NCBI RefSeq assembly: GCF_014529945.1 | Contig: NZ_JACVFB010000003.1 | Span: 558,001-622,000, forward strand | Length of the DNA stretch: 64,000 nt | Source of the DNA: Chitinophaga varians | Lineage (GTDB): Bacteria > Bacteroidota > Bacteroidia > Chitinophagales > Chitinophagaceae | Direction: 5' to 3' | Part shown: positions 35,087 through 44,043 of the stretch, in pieces | Layout of the letters: every line of letters starts with the position of its first letter | Position numbering within the stretch: the stretch's first letter is position 1 | Translations under genes and position numbers: made by a program | The notes under the pieces: model-generated | The model's input: the letters and a program-made list of their open reading frames with translations, nothing else | What the model was told of the DNA's origin: nothing | The model's database searches: none

Positions 35087-36106
35087 TTATATCAGTTCCC
35101 GGAACTTCTTCCTTCGAAGGAAATAATAGCGCCAGATCATGATTCCGTGGAAAACACCTTTCATCTTCATCAGCTTCACTTCCGGCAGCTCATGCTTATT
35201 GACGTAGGTTTTCCGCCACCGGTAATAGTCGCGGTAAGCACGATAAATAGCCACCATGTCTTTCGGTTTGCCGGACACCAGGCTTTTAACGCCGGCGAGA
35301 ATGTCGAGGAAAAAACGCTGGAAGAGCACGACCCATCGGTCTTCACTATGCAGGTTTTTCCATAACATCATGAGGTTATTGCGGAAATTGAGATATAGTT
35401 TACGGGGATTGCCCTGTGGCAGGCTGCCACCGCCTACGTGGAACACTTTTGAACCAGGGCAGTAACAAACACGATAACCCGCCCTTTGCAAACGCCAGCA
35501 GAGGTCCACTTCTTCCATATGCGCGAAAAAATCGCGGTCAAAGCCACCCACTTCATGAAAACAGGCCGACCGGATAAAGAGCGCAGCGCCCGTAGCCCAG
35601 AAGATATCCTGCATGTCGTCGTACTGGCCCTCATCTTTTTCGGTAGTATACAGAATGCGGCCCCGGCAAAAAGTATAGCCCAGTACGTCCATCCAACCAC
35701 CGGCAGCACCGGCATACTCAAACTCGTCCGGCTGATGATAGGCCCGCATCTTAGGCTGACAGGCAGCAATGCGGGAATCAGATTCCATCAGTGCCACCAC
35801 CGGCTCTATCCACCCCGGCTCTACCTCCACATCCTGGTTCAGCAACACATAAATATCAGCTTCCACATGCGCCAGCGCTTCATTATAGCCACCCGCAAAA
35901 CCATCGTTGGAAGGATTACGGATAATCCGAACCGACGGGTAGTGAGCTTCCACAAACGCCACACTGTCGTCAGTAGAAGCGTTATCAGCCAGCACCAGCT
36001 GTAAATTACCATAAGTAGAGCGGCACACAGACGGCAGGAACTTCTCCAGAAAAGCCTTTCCGTTCCAATTTAATATAACGACAGCAACCGACGGCAATAT
36101 GTGCAA
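35087..36106 (-). CDS. Glycosyltransferase family 2 (rhamnosyltransferase-like)
   Basis: A 339-residue GT-A fold enzyme. It opens with SVAVVILNWNGKAFLEKFLP, then has NASTDDSVAF, the DxD-like region LLNQDVEVEPGWIEP and, later, GGFDRDFFAHMEEVDLCWRL, a set typical of the WcaA/rhamnosyltransferase-like GT2 proteins. A short amphipathic C-terminus suggests membrane association. It would transfer a sugar from a nucleotide sugar to a surface polysaccharide or lipid. The start is uncertain: the frame opens with TTG at 36106, another TTG lies at 36097, and no ATG precedes the first strand. It stands alone, not in a polysaccharide cluster. Confidence 0.88.
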   Translation of the reverse strand: MHILPSVAVVILNWNGKAFLEKFLPSVCRSTYGNLQLVLADNASTDDSVAFVEAHYPSVRIIRNPSNDGFAGGYNEALAHVEADIYVLLNQDVEVEPGWIEPVVALMESDSRIAACQPKMRAYHQPDEFEYAGAAGGWMDVLGYTFCRGRILYTTEKDEGQYDDMQDIFWATGAALFIRSACFHEVGGFDRDFFAHMEEVDLCWRLQRAGYRVCYCPGSKVFHVGGGSLPQGNPRKLYLNFRNNLMMLWKNLHSEDRWVVLFQRFFLDILAGVKSLVSGKPKDMVAIYRAYRDYYRWRKTYVNKHELPEVKLMKMKGVFHGIMIWRYYFLRRKKFRELI

Positions 36107-36223
36107 ATGATATTACGTTTATGCGTGAATAATAAAATAAGAGATGCAAATATGCAACAAAGGATTCTAATATTTGCTAATCATCCCGAATCATCAAAGC
36201 GGAATAAGGCTTAAATTAGTTAT

Positions 36224-37372
36224 ATGTTTAGACAATACATCGGGTGGAAGTTCGTACTGGCCTCCATAGCAGTGCTCATTATCGTGACCACGATATGGTT
36301 CGTCAGCAACCTGACAAAAAAAATACAGGATGAAGAACGGAAAAAGGTCGCCACCTGGGTAGAGGCCAACCGGGAACTGCTCAAGTCAGCCCCCGACGCC
36401 AACCTTAACCTCGCCACGGAAATAGTGACCACCAACACCACCATCCCGCTCATCCTGACCGATGAACAAGGACATATCCTCGACAGCCGCAACATCGATT
36501 CCTTACGTATCGCGCAAAATCCGGCCCACCTGCAGGAACAGCTGTCGATATTTAAAAAACAACACCCTCCCTTTATCATGGAGGTTGATGCCCGGCATAA
36601 ACTGTACAACTATATTTATTACGGCGACTCCCTTATCCTGAAACAAATCCGCTACTACCCTTATATACAGCTGGGCGTGGTAACACTCTTCATCGCCCTG
36701 GTGCTCTTTGCCCTGTCCAGCACCAACCGCGCCACCCAAAACCAGGTATGGGTAGGCCTCGCCAAAGAAACCGCCCACCAGCTGGGCACCCCCCTCTCCT
36801 CCATGGAAGCATGGCTGGAAATCCTCCGGGAAAACGAAGCCAATACCATGATGGTGACAGAACTCGCCAAAGACGTAGACCGGCTCAAACTGATCACCGA
36901 CCGCTTCTCCAAAATAGGCAGCGTGCCTAAACTGGAAGAACGCAATGTCCTTGAACAGATCGAAAACATGACCGCCTACATCCGGAAAAGAGCGCCGCAG
37001 AAAGTACGCTTCGCCGTTCATTCTACCGAGAAGGAATTACCCGTCATGATCTCCCCCCCGCTGTTTGACTGGGTTGTGGAAAACCTGCTCAAAAACGCAC
37101 TCGATGCCATGGAAGGCAGTGGCCATATCGATATCAATATCGAAAACCACCCCACTTTCGTGACCATCGATATCGCCGATTCCGGTAAAGGCATTCCCAA
37201 AATGCACTTCGAAAAAGTATTCAAACCCGGCTTCAGCACCAAAAAAAGAGGATGGGGCCTGGGGCTCTCTTTAGCGAAAAGAATCATCGAAGAGTATCAT
37301 AAAGGAAGACTTTTTGTAAAATCTTCAGAAATAAATAAAGGCACTACTTTCCGCATCCTGCTTAGGAAGTAG
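36224..37372 (+). CDS. Orphan sensor histidine kinase
   Basis: A 382-residue membrane kinase. There are two transmembrane segments, FVLASIAVLIIVTTIWFVSN at residues 9-28 and LGVVTLFIALVLFALSS near residue 150, with a periplasmic sensor loop of about 120 residues between them. The phosphoacceptor region is KETAHQLGTPLSSMEAW with His185. The ATP-binding domain has an N box (ENLLKNALDAM), G1 (DIADSGKGIP) and G2 (KKRGWGLGLSLA). There is no HAMP domain and no response regulator gene next to it. The signal and the partner are unknown. Confidence 0.92.
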   Translation: MFRQYIGWKFVLASIAVLIIVTTIWFVSNLTKKIQDEERKKVATWVEANRELLKSAPDANLNLATEIVTTNTTIPLILTDEQGHILDSRNIDSLRIAQNPAHLQEQLSIFKKQHPPFIMEVDARHKLYNYIYYGDSLILKQIRYYPYIQLGVVTLFIALVLFALSSTNRATQNQVWVGLAKETAHQLGTPLSSMEAWLEILRENEANTMMVTELAKDVDRLKLITDRFSKIGSVPKLEERNVLEQIENMTAYIRKRAPQKVRFAVHSTEKELPVMISPPLFDWVVENLLKNALDAMEGSGHIDINIENHPTFVTIDIADSGKGIPKMHFEKVFKPGFSTKKRGWGLGLSLAKRIIEEYHKGRLFVKSSEINKGTTFRILLRK

Positions 37373-37425
37373 CCGATTTCAGCGCTGCAACAAAAGACAC
37401 ATTTTTGAGAAAAAGCATAAATAAA

Positions 37426-37456
37426 TTTGCTTATTTCTAAAAAGCCATTATTTTTG
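37426..37456 (+). promoter_or_regulatory. Promoter of tRNA-Leu
   Basis: TTTG (37426-37429), a 19-base spacer and TATTTTTG (37449-37456) match the Bacteroidota consensus very well. Transcription should start near 37463, 16 bases before the tRNA. Confidence 0.8.
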
Positions 37457-37478
37457 CAGCCCATTCTACCAGAAAGAT

Positions 37479-37565
37479 GCGAAGGTGGCGAAATTGGTAG
37501 ACGCGCTACTTTGAGGTGGTAGTGCCTGAAAGGGCTTGGGAGTTCGAATCTCCTCCTTCGCACCA
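37479..37565 (+). tRNA. tRNA-Leu(GAG), CCA encoded
   Basis: This is a class II cloverleaf: acceptor GCGAAGG/CCTTCGC, anticodon arm CTACT-TTGAGGT-GGTAG (anticodon GAG), a long variable arm (TGCCTGAAAGGGCT region) and T loop TTCGAAT. Discriminator A and a genomic CCA (37563-37565) follow. Confidence 0.97.
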
Positions 37566-37572
37566 ACAATTG

Positions 37573-37600
37573 AAGCTCAGTGTTTTACACTGAGCTTTTT
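37573..37600 (+). terminator. Rho-independent terminator behind tRNA-Leu
   Basis: AAGCTCAGTGT and ACACTGAGCTT form a perfect 11-bp stem with a TTT loop, followed by a T run. It begins 8 bases after the CCA end. Confidence 0.92.
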
Positions 37601-37768
37601 TGTTTTTAAATCCTCCCTTCTTCCCCCCTTTTCTTAACAATTCCATCATCATTCCTTAACACTCCGCTAATAATAAAGCATGAATTTAGCATTAGCCCCC
37701 AGACAGGAAATTGAGCTATCTTATTGTAAAACCTTATTTGCTATTGTTTGTGCCATTTATTCCAGACC

Positions 37769-37797
37769 GGAAGGAAGTCATGTTCCTTCCTTTTTTT
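37769..37797 (+). terminator. Rho-independent terminator without an assigned gene
   Basis: GGAAGGAA, loop GTCATG and TTCCTTCC, followed by seven T residues, form a strong terminator at the end of a 170-base stretch (37598-37768) with no convincing reading frame. It may end a small RNA. It lies 57 bp before the DUF2130 start. Confidence 0.6.
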
Positions 37798-37854
37798 ATT
37801 CGTTCCCGGCAAACTTTCTAAACCCTATCTTTACGTAATTTTTGTACTGAAATT

Positions 37855-39153
37855 ATGGGAACATCTATTACCTGTCCCAATTGCAGACACCAGTTTGTCA
37901 TGGAAGATGCATTTGCCGCAGACATTGAGAAAGAAATGAGGGGGAAAATGGAATCTGAATGGCGCAAGCGCCTCGATTCCCTGCAGGCCGAAAAAAACGG
38001 CCTGTTGACAGAGAAAAACCGCATGGCACAGGAACGCCAGCAGATAGAGCAGCTCCGGCAACAACAGGAACAGGAAGTCATCCAACGGGTACAATCTGAA
38101 AAAAAGCGTTTACAGGAAAGCCTGTCGGAAGAACTGCGTAAATCCATCACCGCAGATTTCGACAACCAGCTGGCCACCCTCCGCGAAACCAATCAGGAAC
38201 AGGAAGCCCGGCTGCGCGAAGCCCGCAGGCAGGAACTGGATTTCCTCCGGAAAGAGCAGGAACTGAAAAACAAAGAGCAGGAACTGGAACTCGATCTGCA
38301 GAAAAAACTGATGGAAGCCCGTGGTGAGCTGGCCGAAAAAATACGCACAGAAGAAACAGAGCGCAACAAGCTGAAAGATACCGAATACCAGATGCGCATG
38401 CGCGAACTGGAAAAACAACTGGAAGACCAGCGTAAACTGGCGGAAGAAATGAAACGCCGCGCAGAACAAGGCTCTACCCAATTGCAGGGCGAGGTGCAGG
38501 AACTGGTGCTCGAAGAAATGCTCCGCAATACCTTCCCGTTTGATGAAGTGACGCCGGTGGGCAAAGGTGTGCGCGGGGCCGACTGTGTCCAGCTGATACG
38601 TAATTCCTTTGGGCAGGAATGCGGCCGTATTATTTACGAAAGCAAAAGGACCAAAGAATTTGCGCGCGAATGGGTAGAGAAACTGAAAGCCGACATGCGT
38701 AGCCAGGGTATAGACGTGGCCATCCTCGTTACGCAGACCATGCCCCGCGATATGGAACGTTTCGGTGAAAAAGAAGGGATCTGGATCTGTACTTTCGCAG
38801 AAGTAAAATCACTCGCTTATGTGCTGCGCGATGGTATCATCAAAATCGCCGGCAGTATCCGCACTCAGGAAAACAAGGGAGATAAAATGCATATGCTTTA
38901 CGGTTACCTCACCAGCAGCGAATTCGCCGAGCAATGGAAGGCTATCCGTGAAGGCTTTATGGCCATGAAACTCTCCATCCAACGCGAACGCGATGCCATG
39001 GAAAAACTGTGGAAAGCCCGCGAAAAACAACTGGAAAAAGTACTACTCAACGCTGCACATATCAAAGGCTCTATTGAAGGTATTGCCGGTAGCGACTCCG
39101 TAGATCTTAAACTACTGGAAGACGCTGCTGATGAAATACCCGACAGCCTTTAA
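37855..39153 (+). CDS. DUF2130 domain protein with zinc-ribbon start and long coiled coil
   Basis: A 432-residue soluble protein. It begins with a half zinc ribbon (ITCPNCRHQFVMEDAF), then a charged coiled coil over about residues 35-215 (EQLRQQQEQEVIQRVQSEKK), and ends with the DUF2130 domain (about residues 220-400). Conserved stretches there are EEMLRNTFPFDEVTPVGKG and IIYESKRTKEFAREWVEKLK. The DUF2130 core has restriction-endonuclease-like features (an acidic residue followed by ESKR), so nucleic acid binding or cleavage is possible, but no function is proven. A TATCTTTA element about 30 bases before the ATG may be its promoter. Confidence 0.88.
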   Translation: MGTSITCPNCRHQFVMEDAFAADIEKEMRGKMESEWRKRLDSLQAEKNGLLTEKNRMAQERQQIEQLRQQQEQEVIQRVQSEKKRLQESLSEELRKSITADFDNQLATLRETNQEQEARLREARRQELDFLRKEQELKNKEQELELDLQKKLMEARGELAEKIRTEETERNKLKDTEYQMRMRELEKQLEDQRKLAEEMKRRAEQGSTQLQGEVQELVLEEMLRNTFPFDEVTPVGKGVRGADCVQLIRNSFGQECGRIIYESKRTKEFAREWVEKLKADMRSQGIDVAILVTQTMPRDMERFGEKEGIWICTFAEVKSLAYVLRDGIIKIAGSIRTQENKGDKMHMLYGYLTSSEFAEQWKAIREGFMAMKLSIQRERDAMEKLWKAREKQLEKVLLNAAHIKGSIEGIAGSDSVDLKLLEDAADEIPDSL

Positions 39154-39185
39154 ACCCAATTGCTTTCTAATTGTCTTATTAACCT

Positions 39186-39815
39186 ATGAAAAGCCAAACG
39201 AAGAACGTGTACGACACAATTATTTTTGACCTGGGATCGGTGCTGATCGACTGGAATCCCCGTTATCTCTATCGCAAAATATTTGCGACAGAAGCAGAAA
39301 TCGATAATTTTCTGCAGAACATCTGCACATCCGACTGGAACGAAGAACAGGATGCCGGCAGAAGTCTGCAGGAAGCTACTGAAATGCTGGTAGCCAACCA
39401 TCCGGCACATGAAGCGCAGATACGTGCCTATTATGGCCGCTGGAAAGAAATGCTCAACGGAGAAATTCCGGGATCAGTGCAACTGCTCCGCCAACTGAAA
39501 GAGAGTGGTAAATACAAACTATACGCACTCACCAACTGGTCCAACGAAACATTCCCCCTTGCCCTGGTGGAATTCCCCTTCCTGCAATGGTTTGATGGCA
39601 TCGTGGTGTCCGGCCGCGAAAAACAACGCAAACCCTTTCCCTCTTTTTATCAGCTGTTGCTCAACCGCTACCAGGTTGATGCAGAACATGCGCTGTTTAT
39701 CGATGACAATCTCCGCAATGTAAAAGCCGCAGAAGAACAAGGAATCGACAGCGTACATTTCGTTCATCCGGAGCAGTTAAAAGATGCATTAGTTTCTAAA
39801 AACATATTAAATTAG
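39186..39815 (+). CDS. HAD-IA family hydrolase (YihX-like phosphatase)
   Basis: A 209-residue haloacid dehalogenase-like hydrolase. Motif I is IIFDLGSVLIDWNPRYLY, with the nucleophile Asp in FDLG. Motif II is YALTNWSNETFP, motif III the Lys in GREKQRKPFPSFY, and motif IV ALFIDDNLRNVKAAEE. The DLGxVLIDW start is that of the YihX/alpha-D-glucose-1-phosphatase group. It probably removes phosphate from a small sugar phosphate in the cytoplasm. It follows the DUF2130 gene by 32 bp and may be co-transcribed. Confidence 0.9.
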   Translation: MKSQTKNVYDTIIFDLGSVLIDWNPRYLYRKIFATEAEIDNFLQNICTSDWNEEQDAGRSLQEATEMLVANHPAHEAQIRAYYGRWKEMLNGEIPGSVQLLRQLKESGKYKLYALTNWSNETFPLALVEFPFLQWFDGIVVSGREKQRKPFPSFYQLLLNRYQVDAEHALFIDDNLRNVKAAEEQGIDSVHFVHPEQLKDALVSKNILN

Positions 39816-40047
39816 TCATCTTTGTTAAAAGCTCATTTTGTTAACCCAAATTCCATTTTAGGATTCCCTTAACAATTAACCAGTAAACTTCCTGTAACAT
39901 CTTTCTATCCAAAGCGTTGAATAATAGGAAATAACGGAAACTTCCATGCAGCCGCGTGCCAGCCGGCATTATATGTTAACATTTGACACGCATTCCGCTG
40001 TTAACCTTTACGGAAGAGACCTATCATAAAAATTAATACGCGAGGAT

Positions 40048-40689
40048 ATGAAAAGAACAATGTATTTACTAAGTGCTGTTGCCGCGCTCGTGGCAATGAT
40101 TTCCATCAGCAGCTGCCGTAAAGACCCCTTGAAAGATATGACAGACGAGGAGTCCAGGATTTATATCACTAACCACGACAGTACCGTTGATTTTACTTCC
40201 TATGCTACCTTCAGCATCGTCGATTCCGTGGCTGTGCTCAGCAGAAACAGTGATTCTGCCAGGAAGGCACTGACCACTTACGACAAACAACTGATCGCTT
40301 CCGTAACGGCCGCGATGAAACAGAGAGGTTATACACTGGTGGACAAATCCGCCAAACCTGATCTGGGCATTAACCTTACCCGTATTGACAACTCCTACAC
40401 AAGCATCGGCTGGAATCCGGGCTGGTGGGGCGGTCCCGGCTACTGGGACGCTGGCTGGTGGGGTTACCCCGGCGGTGGTTGGTACTGGCCTTCCTACTAT
40501 ACTGTGTACCAGGTAAATGAAAGACAAACAGCGATCGATCTCTTCGACCTGAAAAATGCGAAGAACGACAAGTTCAACGTTATCTGGAACTCCCTCTGGC
40601 GTGGCTCCGGAGTATGGAGCACCAACAACGTGGATCCCATGGTACAGGCTTCCTTTGCACAATCAGCTTACCTGAGCAAAAGCAAATAA
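40048..40689 (+). CDS. DUF4136 domain lipoprotein
   Basis: A 213-residue lipoprotein whose signal ends MISISSC (Cys23). The DUF4136 domain covers most of the rest, starting at SRIYITNHDSTVDFTSYATF. A Trp/Gly/Pro-rich loop with WNPGWWGGPGYWDAGWWGYP interrupts the middle. DUF4136 proteins are envelope lipoproteins of unknown function. It is followed after 33 bp by an outer membrane barrel protein, and the pair is likely expressed together. The 232-bp spacer upstream holds no visible gene. Confidence 0.88.
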   Translation: MKRTMYLLSAVAALVAMISISSCRKDPLKDMTDEESRIYITNHDSTVDFTSYATFSIVDSVAVLSRNSDSARKALTTYDKQLIASVTAAMKQRGYTLVDKSAKPDLGINLTRIDNSYTSIGWNPGWWGGPGYWDAGWWGYPGGGWYWPSYYTVYQVNERQTAIDLFDLKNAKNDKFNVIWNSLWRGSGVWSTNNVDPMVQASFAQSAYLSKSK

Positions 40690-40722
40690 AGTCCATTCCG
40701 AAAATTTAAAATTGATAGAGAG

Positions 40723-41343
40723 ATGAAAAAGATAAAAAACTGGCTGCTGATTTTCGCGGGATGTATCGCTGCACAGGCTGTGTCTGCGCAAAGCCGTCCG
40801 CCTTTGTCCATAGACCTCAACTACTCCATTGCCCAACCTTTTGGTTCTGTGAAAGACTACGCTAATAAAACCAGCTTCCGTGGCTGGTCCGCAGGTCTGT
40901 CCTATATGTTGAATGATCGCTTGTCTGTAGGTGTACGCAGCGGCTATCAGGATTTTTATGAAAGACTGCCCCGCGCGGTATACTCCGATAAACAAGGAGA
41001 TGTATCTGCGGTACAGTCCCGCACCCTGCAGGTGATACCACTGCAGGCAACGGTAGGCTATGCCTTTACGCCAGCCACCAGCGCCGTTATTCCTTACGGT
41101 GTGCTCGGTGTTGGTGCTGCCAATATGAACTATGAAAAATATTGGGGTGAGTTTGTAGACAAGAAAAACAGCTGGCAGTTTATGGTCAGCCCGGAAATAG
41201 GTATCAACGTGCCTTTCGGCCAGTATTCACCAGTGATGTTCAATGCTAATGTGCGTTACAACTACGCGCCGTACAAATACAATGAAATCACCAGCTTCAA
41301 CAGCATTCAGGGAAATATTGGTATTAAGGTACACATACACTAA
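40723..41343 (+). CDS. Outer membrane beta-barrel protein
   Basis: A 206-residue protein with a signal peptide (up to about AVSAQ) and alternating hydrophobic strands, as in OmpA/OmpX-like porin domains: FRGWSAGLSYMLNDRLSVGV, then VIPYGVLGVGAANMNYEKY, and the closing SIQGNIGIKVHIH. The family is the small 8-strand barrel (OMP_b-brl). It forms a pair with the upstream DUF4136 lipoprotein. Function unknown; structural or adhesive roles are usual. Confidence 0.85.
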   Translation: MKKIKNWLLIFAGCIAAQAVSAQSRPPLSIDLNYSIAQPFGSVKDYANKTSFRGWSAGLSYMLNDRLSVGVRSGYQDFYERLPRAVYSDKQGDVSAVQSRTLQVIPLQATVGYAFTPATSAVIPYGVLGVGAANMNYEKYWGEFVDKKNSWQFMVSPEIGINVPFGQYSPVMFNANVRYNYAPYKYNEITSFNSIQGNIGIKVHIH

Positions 41344-41414
41344 AACATTTTTTATCCATATTCATGAAAGAGGAATAGTGAGGATGTGCCCCGCTCCGTG
41401 TATACGAAGCGGGG

Positions 41415-41535
41415 TTTTTCATTTGGTCATTTGCGCATTTGGTTATTTTTTTATTTAAAAGGCAGCGAAGATCCCCTTAAAATAAAAGATGGTCTTCGCT
41501 GCCTTTTAAATAAAAAAATAACTAAATACTCAAAT
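41415..41535. repeat. Intergenic palindrome, AAATAAC-type arms with perfect hairpin core (class C)
   Basis: Outer arms are TCATTTGCGCATTTGGTTAT on one side and ATAACTAAATACTCAAATAT on the other. The core TTTATTTAAAAGGCAGCGAA with GATC folds onto GGTCTTCGCTGCCTTTTAAA with TAAA. It lies between convergent genes and reaches into the last codons of apbE, whose final residues (YLSI) are written by the right arm. Confidence 0.8.
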
Positions 41536-42535
41536 ATAAAAATCCCGGGCTTCTGGCCTCTTTGATACTACCATCCGCTGCCTTGTAGATATACAGCGCT
41601 TCCAGTCCGTATGCCGGATGTTGTGCAATAAACTTTAATCCTTTTTCCACGCCCATCAATATCAGCGGGTTGTCAAATGCATCTGCCGTAAAACAGTCTT
41701 TCGCAATGACGGTCACGCTGATGATCTGATTGTGCAGGGCTATGCCCGTCACCGGATCGATGGTATGCGCAAAACGCGTACGGCCCTGGTCGAAGAAGCG
41801 TCGATAATTACCGCTGGTGGCGATACCTTTATTTTTCAGTTCCACCATAGCCTGTATCGGTTCATACGTGGTGTCGCCGGGCGCCGGGCGCTCAATACCG
41901 ATACGCCAGTTCTTGCCCTGTTGATTCACTCCTTTGGCACACAGCTCCCCTCCTACGTCTACCAGGTAATTTTGAATGCCCTGTTGCTCCAGAAACCGGC
42001 CCAGTACATCTACCGTATATCCCTGTGCGATGCCATTGCAATCTATTTGTACCCCTTTTTTAATGGTAGTGAGATGATCCCCTTTTACTGACAGATAACG
42101 GTAACCCACATACGACAATGCCTTTTTGATACTGTCTGCCGGCGGCACGCCCCTGAAAGAAGGTTTGCTGACACCGAAGCCCCATAGATATACCAGCGGT
42201 TTCACCGTGATATCAAAAATACCGTTGGTGGCCTTACTGGTATAGATTGCTTTCTCCACCACATTCCGCATATGTTCGTCCATTTTCACCTCACCGGAAG
42301 CATTGAACTGATTGATGAGAGAGCCGGGCTTGTACAATGACAACGAGTGATCTATCACTGCAAATATGGAGTCGATACGGCCCTGCAGCGAAGCGGTGTC
42401 CGGAGCCAGGTATTTCACAATGTAATAAGTGCCCTGCGCCTTTCCTTCACAAGCCACCAGTTTCAACGGTTGTTCCTGCGCCTGCACCGCAGCCATGGCG
42501 CATACACTCATCAGAAGCAATAAAATCATCTTCAT
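41522..42535 (-). CDS. apbE: FAD:protein FMN transferase (ApbE)
   Basis: ApbE moves FMN from FAD onto a Thr or Ser of target proteins such as the NqrB/NqrC and RnfG/RnfD subunits in the periplasm. The 337-residue product has a signal peptide (MKMILLLLMSVCAMAAVQAQ). It shows the core blocks AQGTYYIVKYLA, KGVQIDCNGIAQGYTVDVLG and NYLVDVGGELCAKG, and the metal-site region ITVIAKDCFTADAFDN, where the usual DALST is altered to DCFTADA. No signal for lipid attachment is clear. It stands alone on the minus strand, with the acyl-CoA dehydrogenase gene upstream. Confidence 0.92.
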   Translation of the reverse strand: MKMILLLLMSVCAMAAVQAQEQPLKLVACEGKAQGTYYIVKYLAPDTASLQGRIDSIFAVIDHSLSLYKPGSLINQFNASGEVKMDEHMRNVVEKAIYTSKATNGIFDITVKPLVYLWGFGVSKPSFRGVPPADSIKKALSYVGYRYLSVKGDHLTTIKKGVQIDCNGIAQGYTVDVLGRFLEQQGIQNYLVDVGGELCAKGVNQQGKNWRIGIERPAPGDTTYEPIQAMVELKNKGIATSGNYRRFFDQGRTRFAHTIDPVTGIALHNQIISVTVIAKDCFTADAFDNPLILMGVEKGLKFIAQHPAYGLEALYIYKAADGSIKEARSPGFLYLSI

Positions 42536-42616
42536 AAAAAAACAGATAACATGAATAATGGACAGGTAAGATAGTATTTTGTGTTGGGGTTTTCAGCAAC
42601 AACCACCATCAAACAC

Positions 42617-42657
42617 AATACCGGCAGACATGCAGGGAATGCATAGCTGCCGGTATT
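42617..42657 (-). terminator. Hairpin behind the glutaryl-CoA dehydrogenase gene
   Basis: AATACCGGCAG (42617-42627) and CTGCCGGTATT (42647-42657) pair perfectly, with a nested ATGCA/TGCAT pair in the loop. The T run on the minus strand is weak, so termination is probable but not certain. Confidence 0.55.
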
Positions 42658-42675
42658 TTAACGGGGAAATACAGG

Positions 42676-43854
42676 TTATTTAAACGCATCAAAACCGGTA
42701 ACATCCATACCGGTGATCAACAGGTGGATCTCGTGTGTACCTTCATAGGTAAGCACACTCTCCAGGTTCATCATATGCCGCATTACCGGGAATTCACCGG
42801 TGATGCCCATACCACCGAGGATAGAGCGGGCATCGCGGGCAATTTTGGTAGCCACTTCGCAGGAGTTGCGTTTAGCCATGGAGATCTGTGCCGGTGTGGC
42901 CTTGCCTTCATTTTTCAATACGCCAAGGCGCCAGTTGAGCAGCTGTGCTTTGGTGATCTCCGTCACCATTTCAGCGAGTTTCTTTTGCGTAAGCTGGAAA
43001 CCGCCGATAGGACGGCCAAACTGGATACGTTCTTTTGAGTAACGCAGGGCGGTGTCGTAACAGTCCATGGCCGCGCCGATCACGCCCCATGCAATACCAT
43101 AGCGGGCAGAAGAGAGGCAGCTGAGCGGTCCTTTCAATCCTTTGACGAGCGGCAGTATATTTTCTTTAGGCACTCTGACGTTATCGAATACCAGTTCACC
43201 GGTAGCGCTGGCGCGCAGGCTCCATTTGCCTTTCGTTTCCGGTGTAGTAAAGCCTTCCATGCCACGTTCCACGATGATGCCGCGGATAGCGCCTTCAGGA
43301 TCTTTAGCCCATACGACAGCGATCTGTGCGAAAGGGGCGTTGGATATCCACATTTTAGCACCGTTGAGGATCACATGGTCGCCATCTTCGCGGTAGTTGG
43401 TGATCATGCCGGCCGGATTGGAACCGTGATCTGGCTCGGTGAGGCCGAAGCAGCCCATCCATTCGCCGGTGGCCAGTTTAGGCAGGTATTTCTTTTTCTG
43501 CGCTTCGCTGCCGAAAGTAAAAATGGGATACATCACCAGGGAGCCCTGTACAGAAGCGGTAGAACGGATACCGCTGTCGCCCCGTTCCAGCTCCTGCATC
43601 ATCAGGCCGTAGGCGATATGGTCCATCCCGCCACCGCCATATTCCTGCGGGATAGTAGGGCCAAAACAGCCCAGTTCGCCGAGCCCCTTCAGTATCTGCG
43701 AAGGGAACGTAGCACGCTGGCAATAATCTTCAATAATGGGTGAGATCTCTTTCTTCACCCACTGCCTTACTGTATCGCGGATTAACAGGTGTTCTTCTGT
43801 CAACAAACCATCTACAGCATAATAATCCGGTGACTGGAATAAATCTTTAGACAT
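42676..43854 (-). CDS. Glutaryl-CoA dehydrogenase-like acyl-CoA dehydrogenase
   Basis: A 392-residue flavoenzyme. The N-terminal part RDTVRQWVKKEISPIIEDYC and the block GCFGPTIPQEYGG are close to glutaryl-CoA dehydrogenases. The FAD region GCFGLTEPDHGSNPAGM follows, and the catalytic base Glu371 lies in TYEGTHEIHLLITG, at the place of the GCDH Glu. Glutaryl-CoA dehydrogenase oxidises and decarboxylates glutaryl-CoA to crotonyl-CoA in lysine and tryptophan breakdown. The 3-hydroxybutyryl-CoA dehydrogenase at 47728 could act further down the same route, although it is 4 kb away. Some other short-chain acyl-CoA substrate is possible. Confidence 0.88.
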   Translation of the reverse strand: MSKDLFQSPDYYAVDGLLTEEHLLIRDTVRQWVKKEISPIIEDYCQRATFPSQILKGLGELGCFGPTIPQEYGGGGMDHIAYGLMMQELERGDSGIRSTASVQGSLVMYPIFTFGSEAQKKKYLPKLATGEWMGCFGLTEPDHGSNPAGMITNYREDGDHVILNGAKMWISNAPFAQIAVVWAKDPEGAIRGIIVERGMEGFTTPETKGKWSLRASATGELVFDNVRVPKENILPLVKGLKGPLSCLSSARYGIAWGVIGAAMDCYDTALRYSKERIQFGRPIGGFQLTQKKLAEMVTEITKAQLLNWRLGVLKNEGKATPAQISMAKRNSCEVATKIARDARSILGGMGITGEFPVMRHMMNLESVLTYEGTHEIHLLITGMDVTGFDAFK

Positions 43855-43882
43855 CTGTTCGGGTTTAATAACCCAATATAAC

Positions 43883-44015
43883 CAATTACGAATTACGAAC
43901 GACGGACGATACCCCGGTAATAACGGTAACGGCTAATGGTGGGCCTCGCTAACATATTAGTTATCAATCATTCATCACAATTACTTAATTTAATTCTAAT
44001 TCACAATTCATGATT
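43883..44015. repeat. Degenerate ATTACGAA-type repeat (class B)
   Basis: One arm, AATTACGAATTACGAACGAC, is seen next to the dehydrogenase start. The opposite arm (TTAATTCTAATTCACAATTC) is only loosely its mirror. The spacer separates divergent genes (dehydrogenase and YCII protein) and holds no gene. Confidence 0.55.
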
Positions 44016-44043
44016 GATTACCTACCTTCGGTAAAAATCCCGT

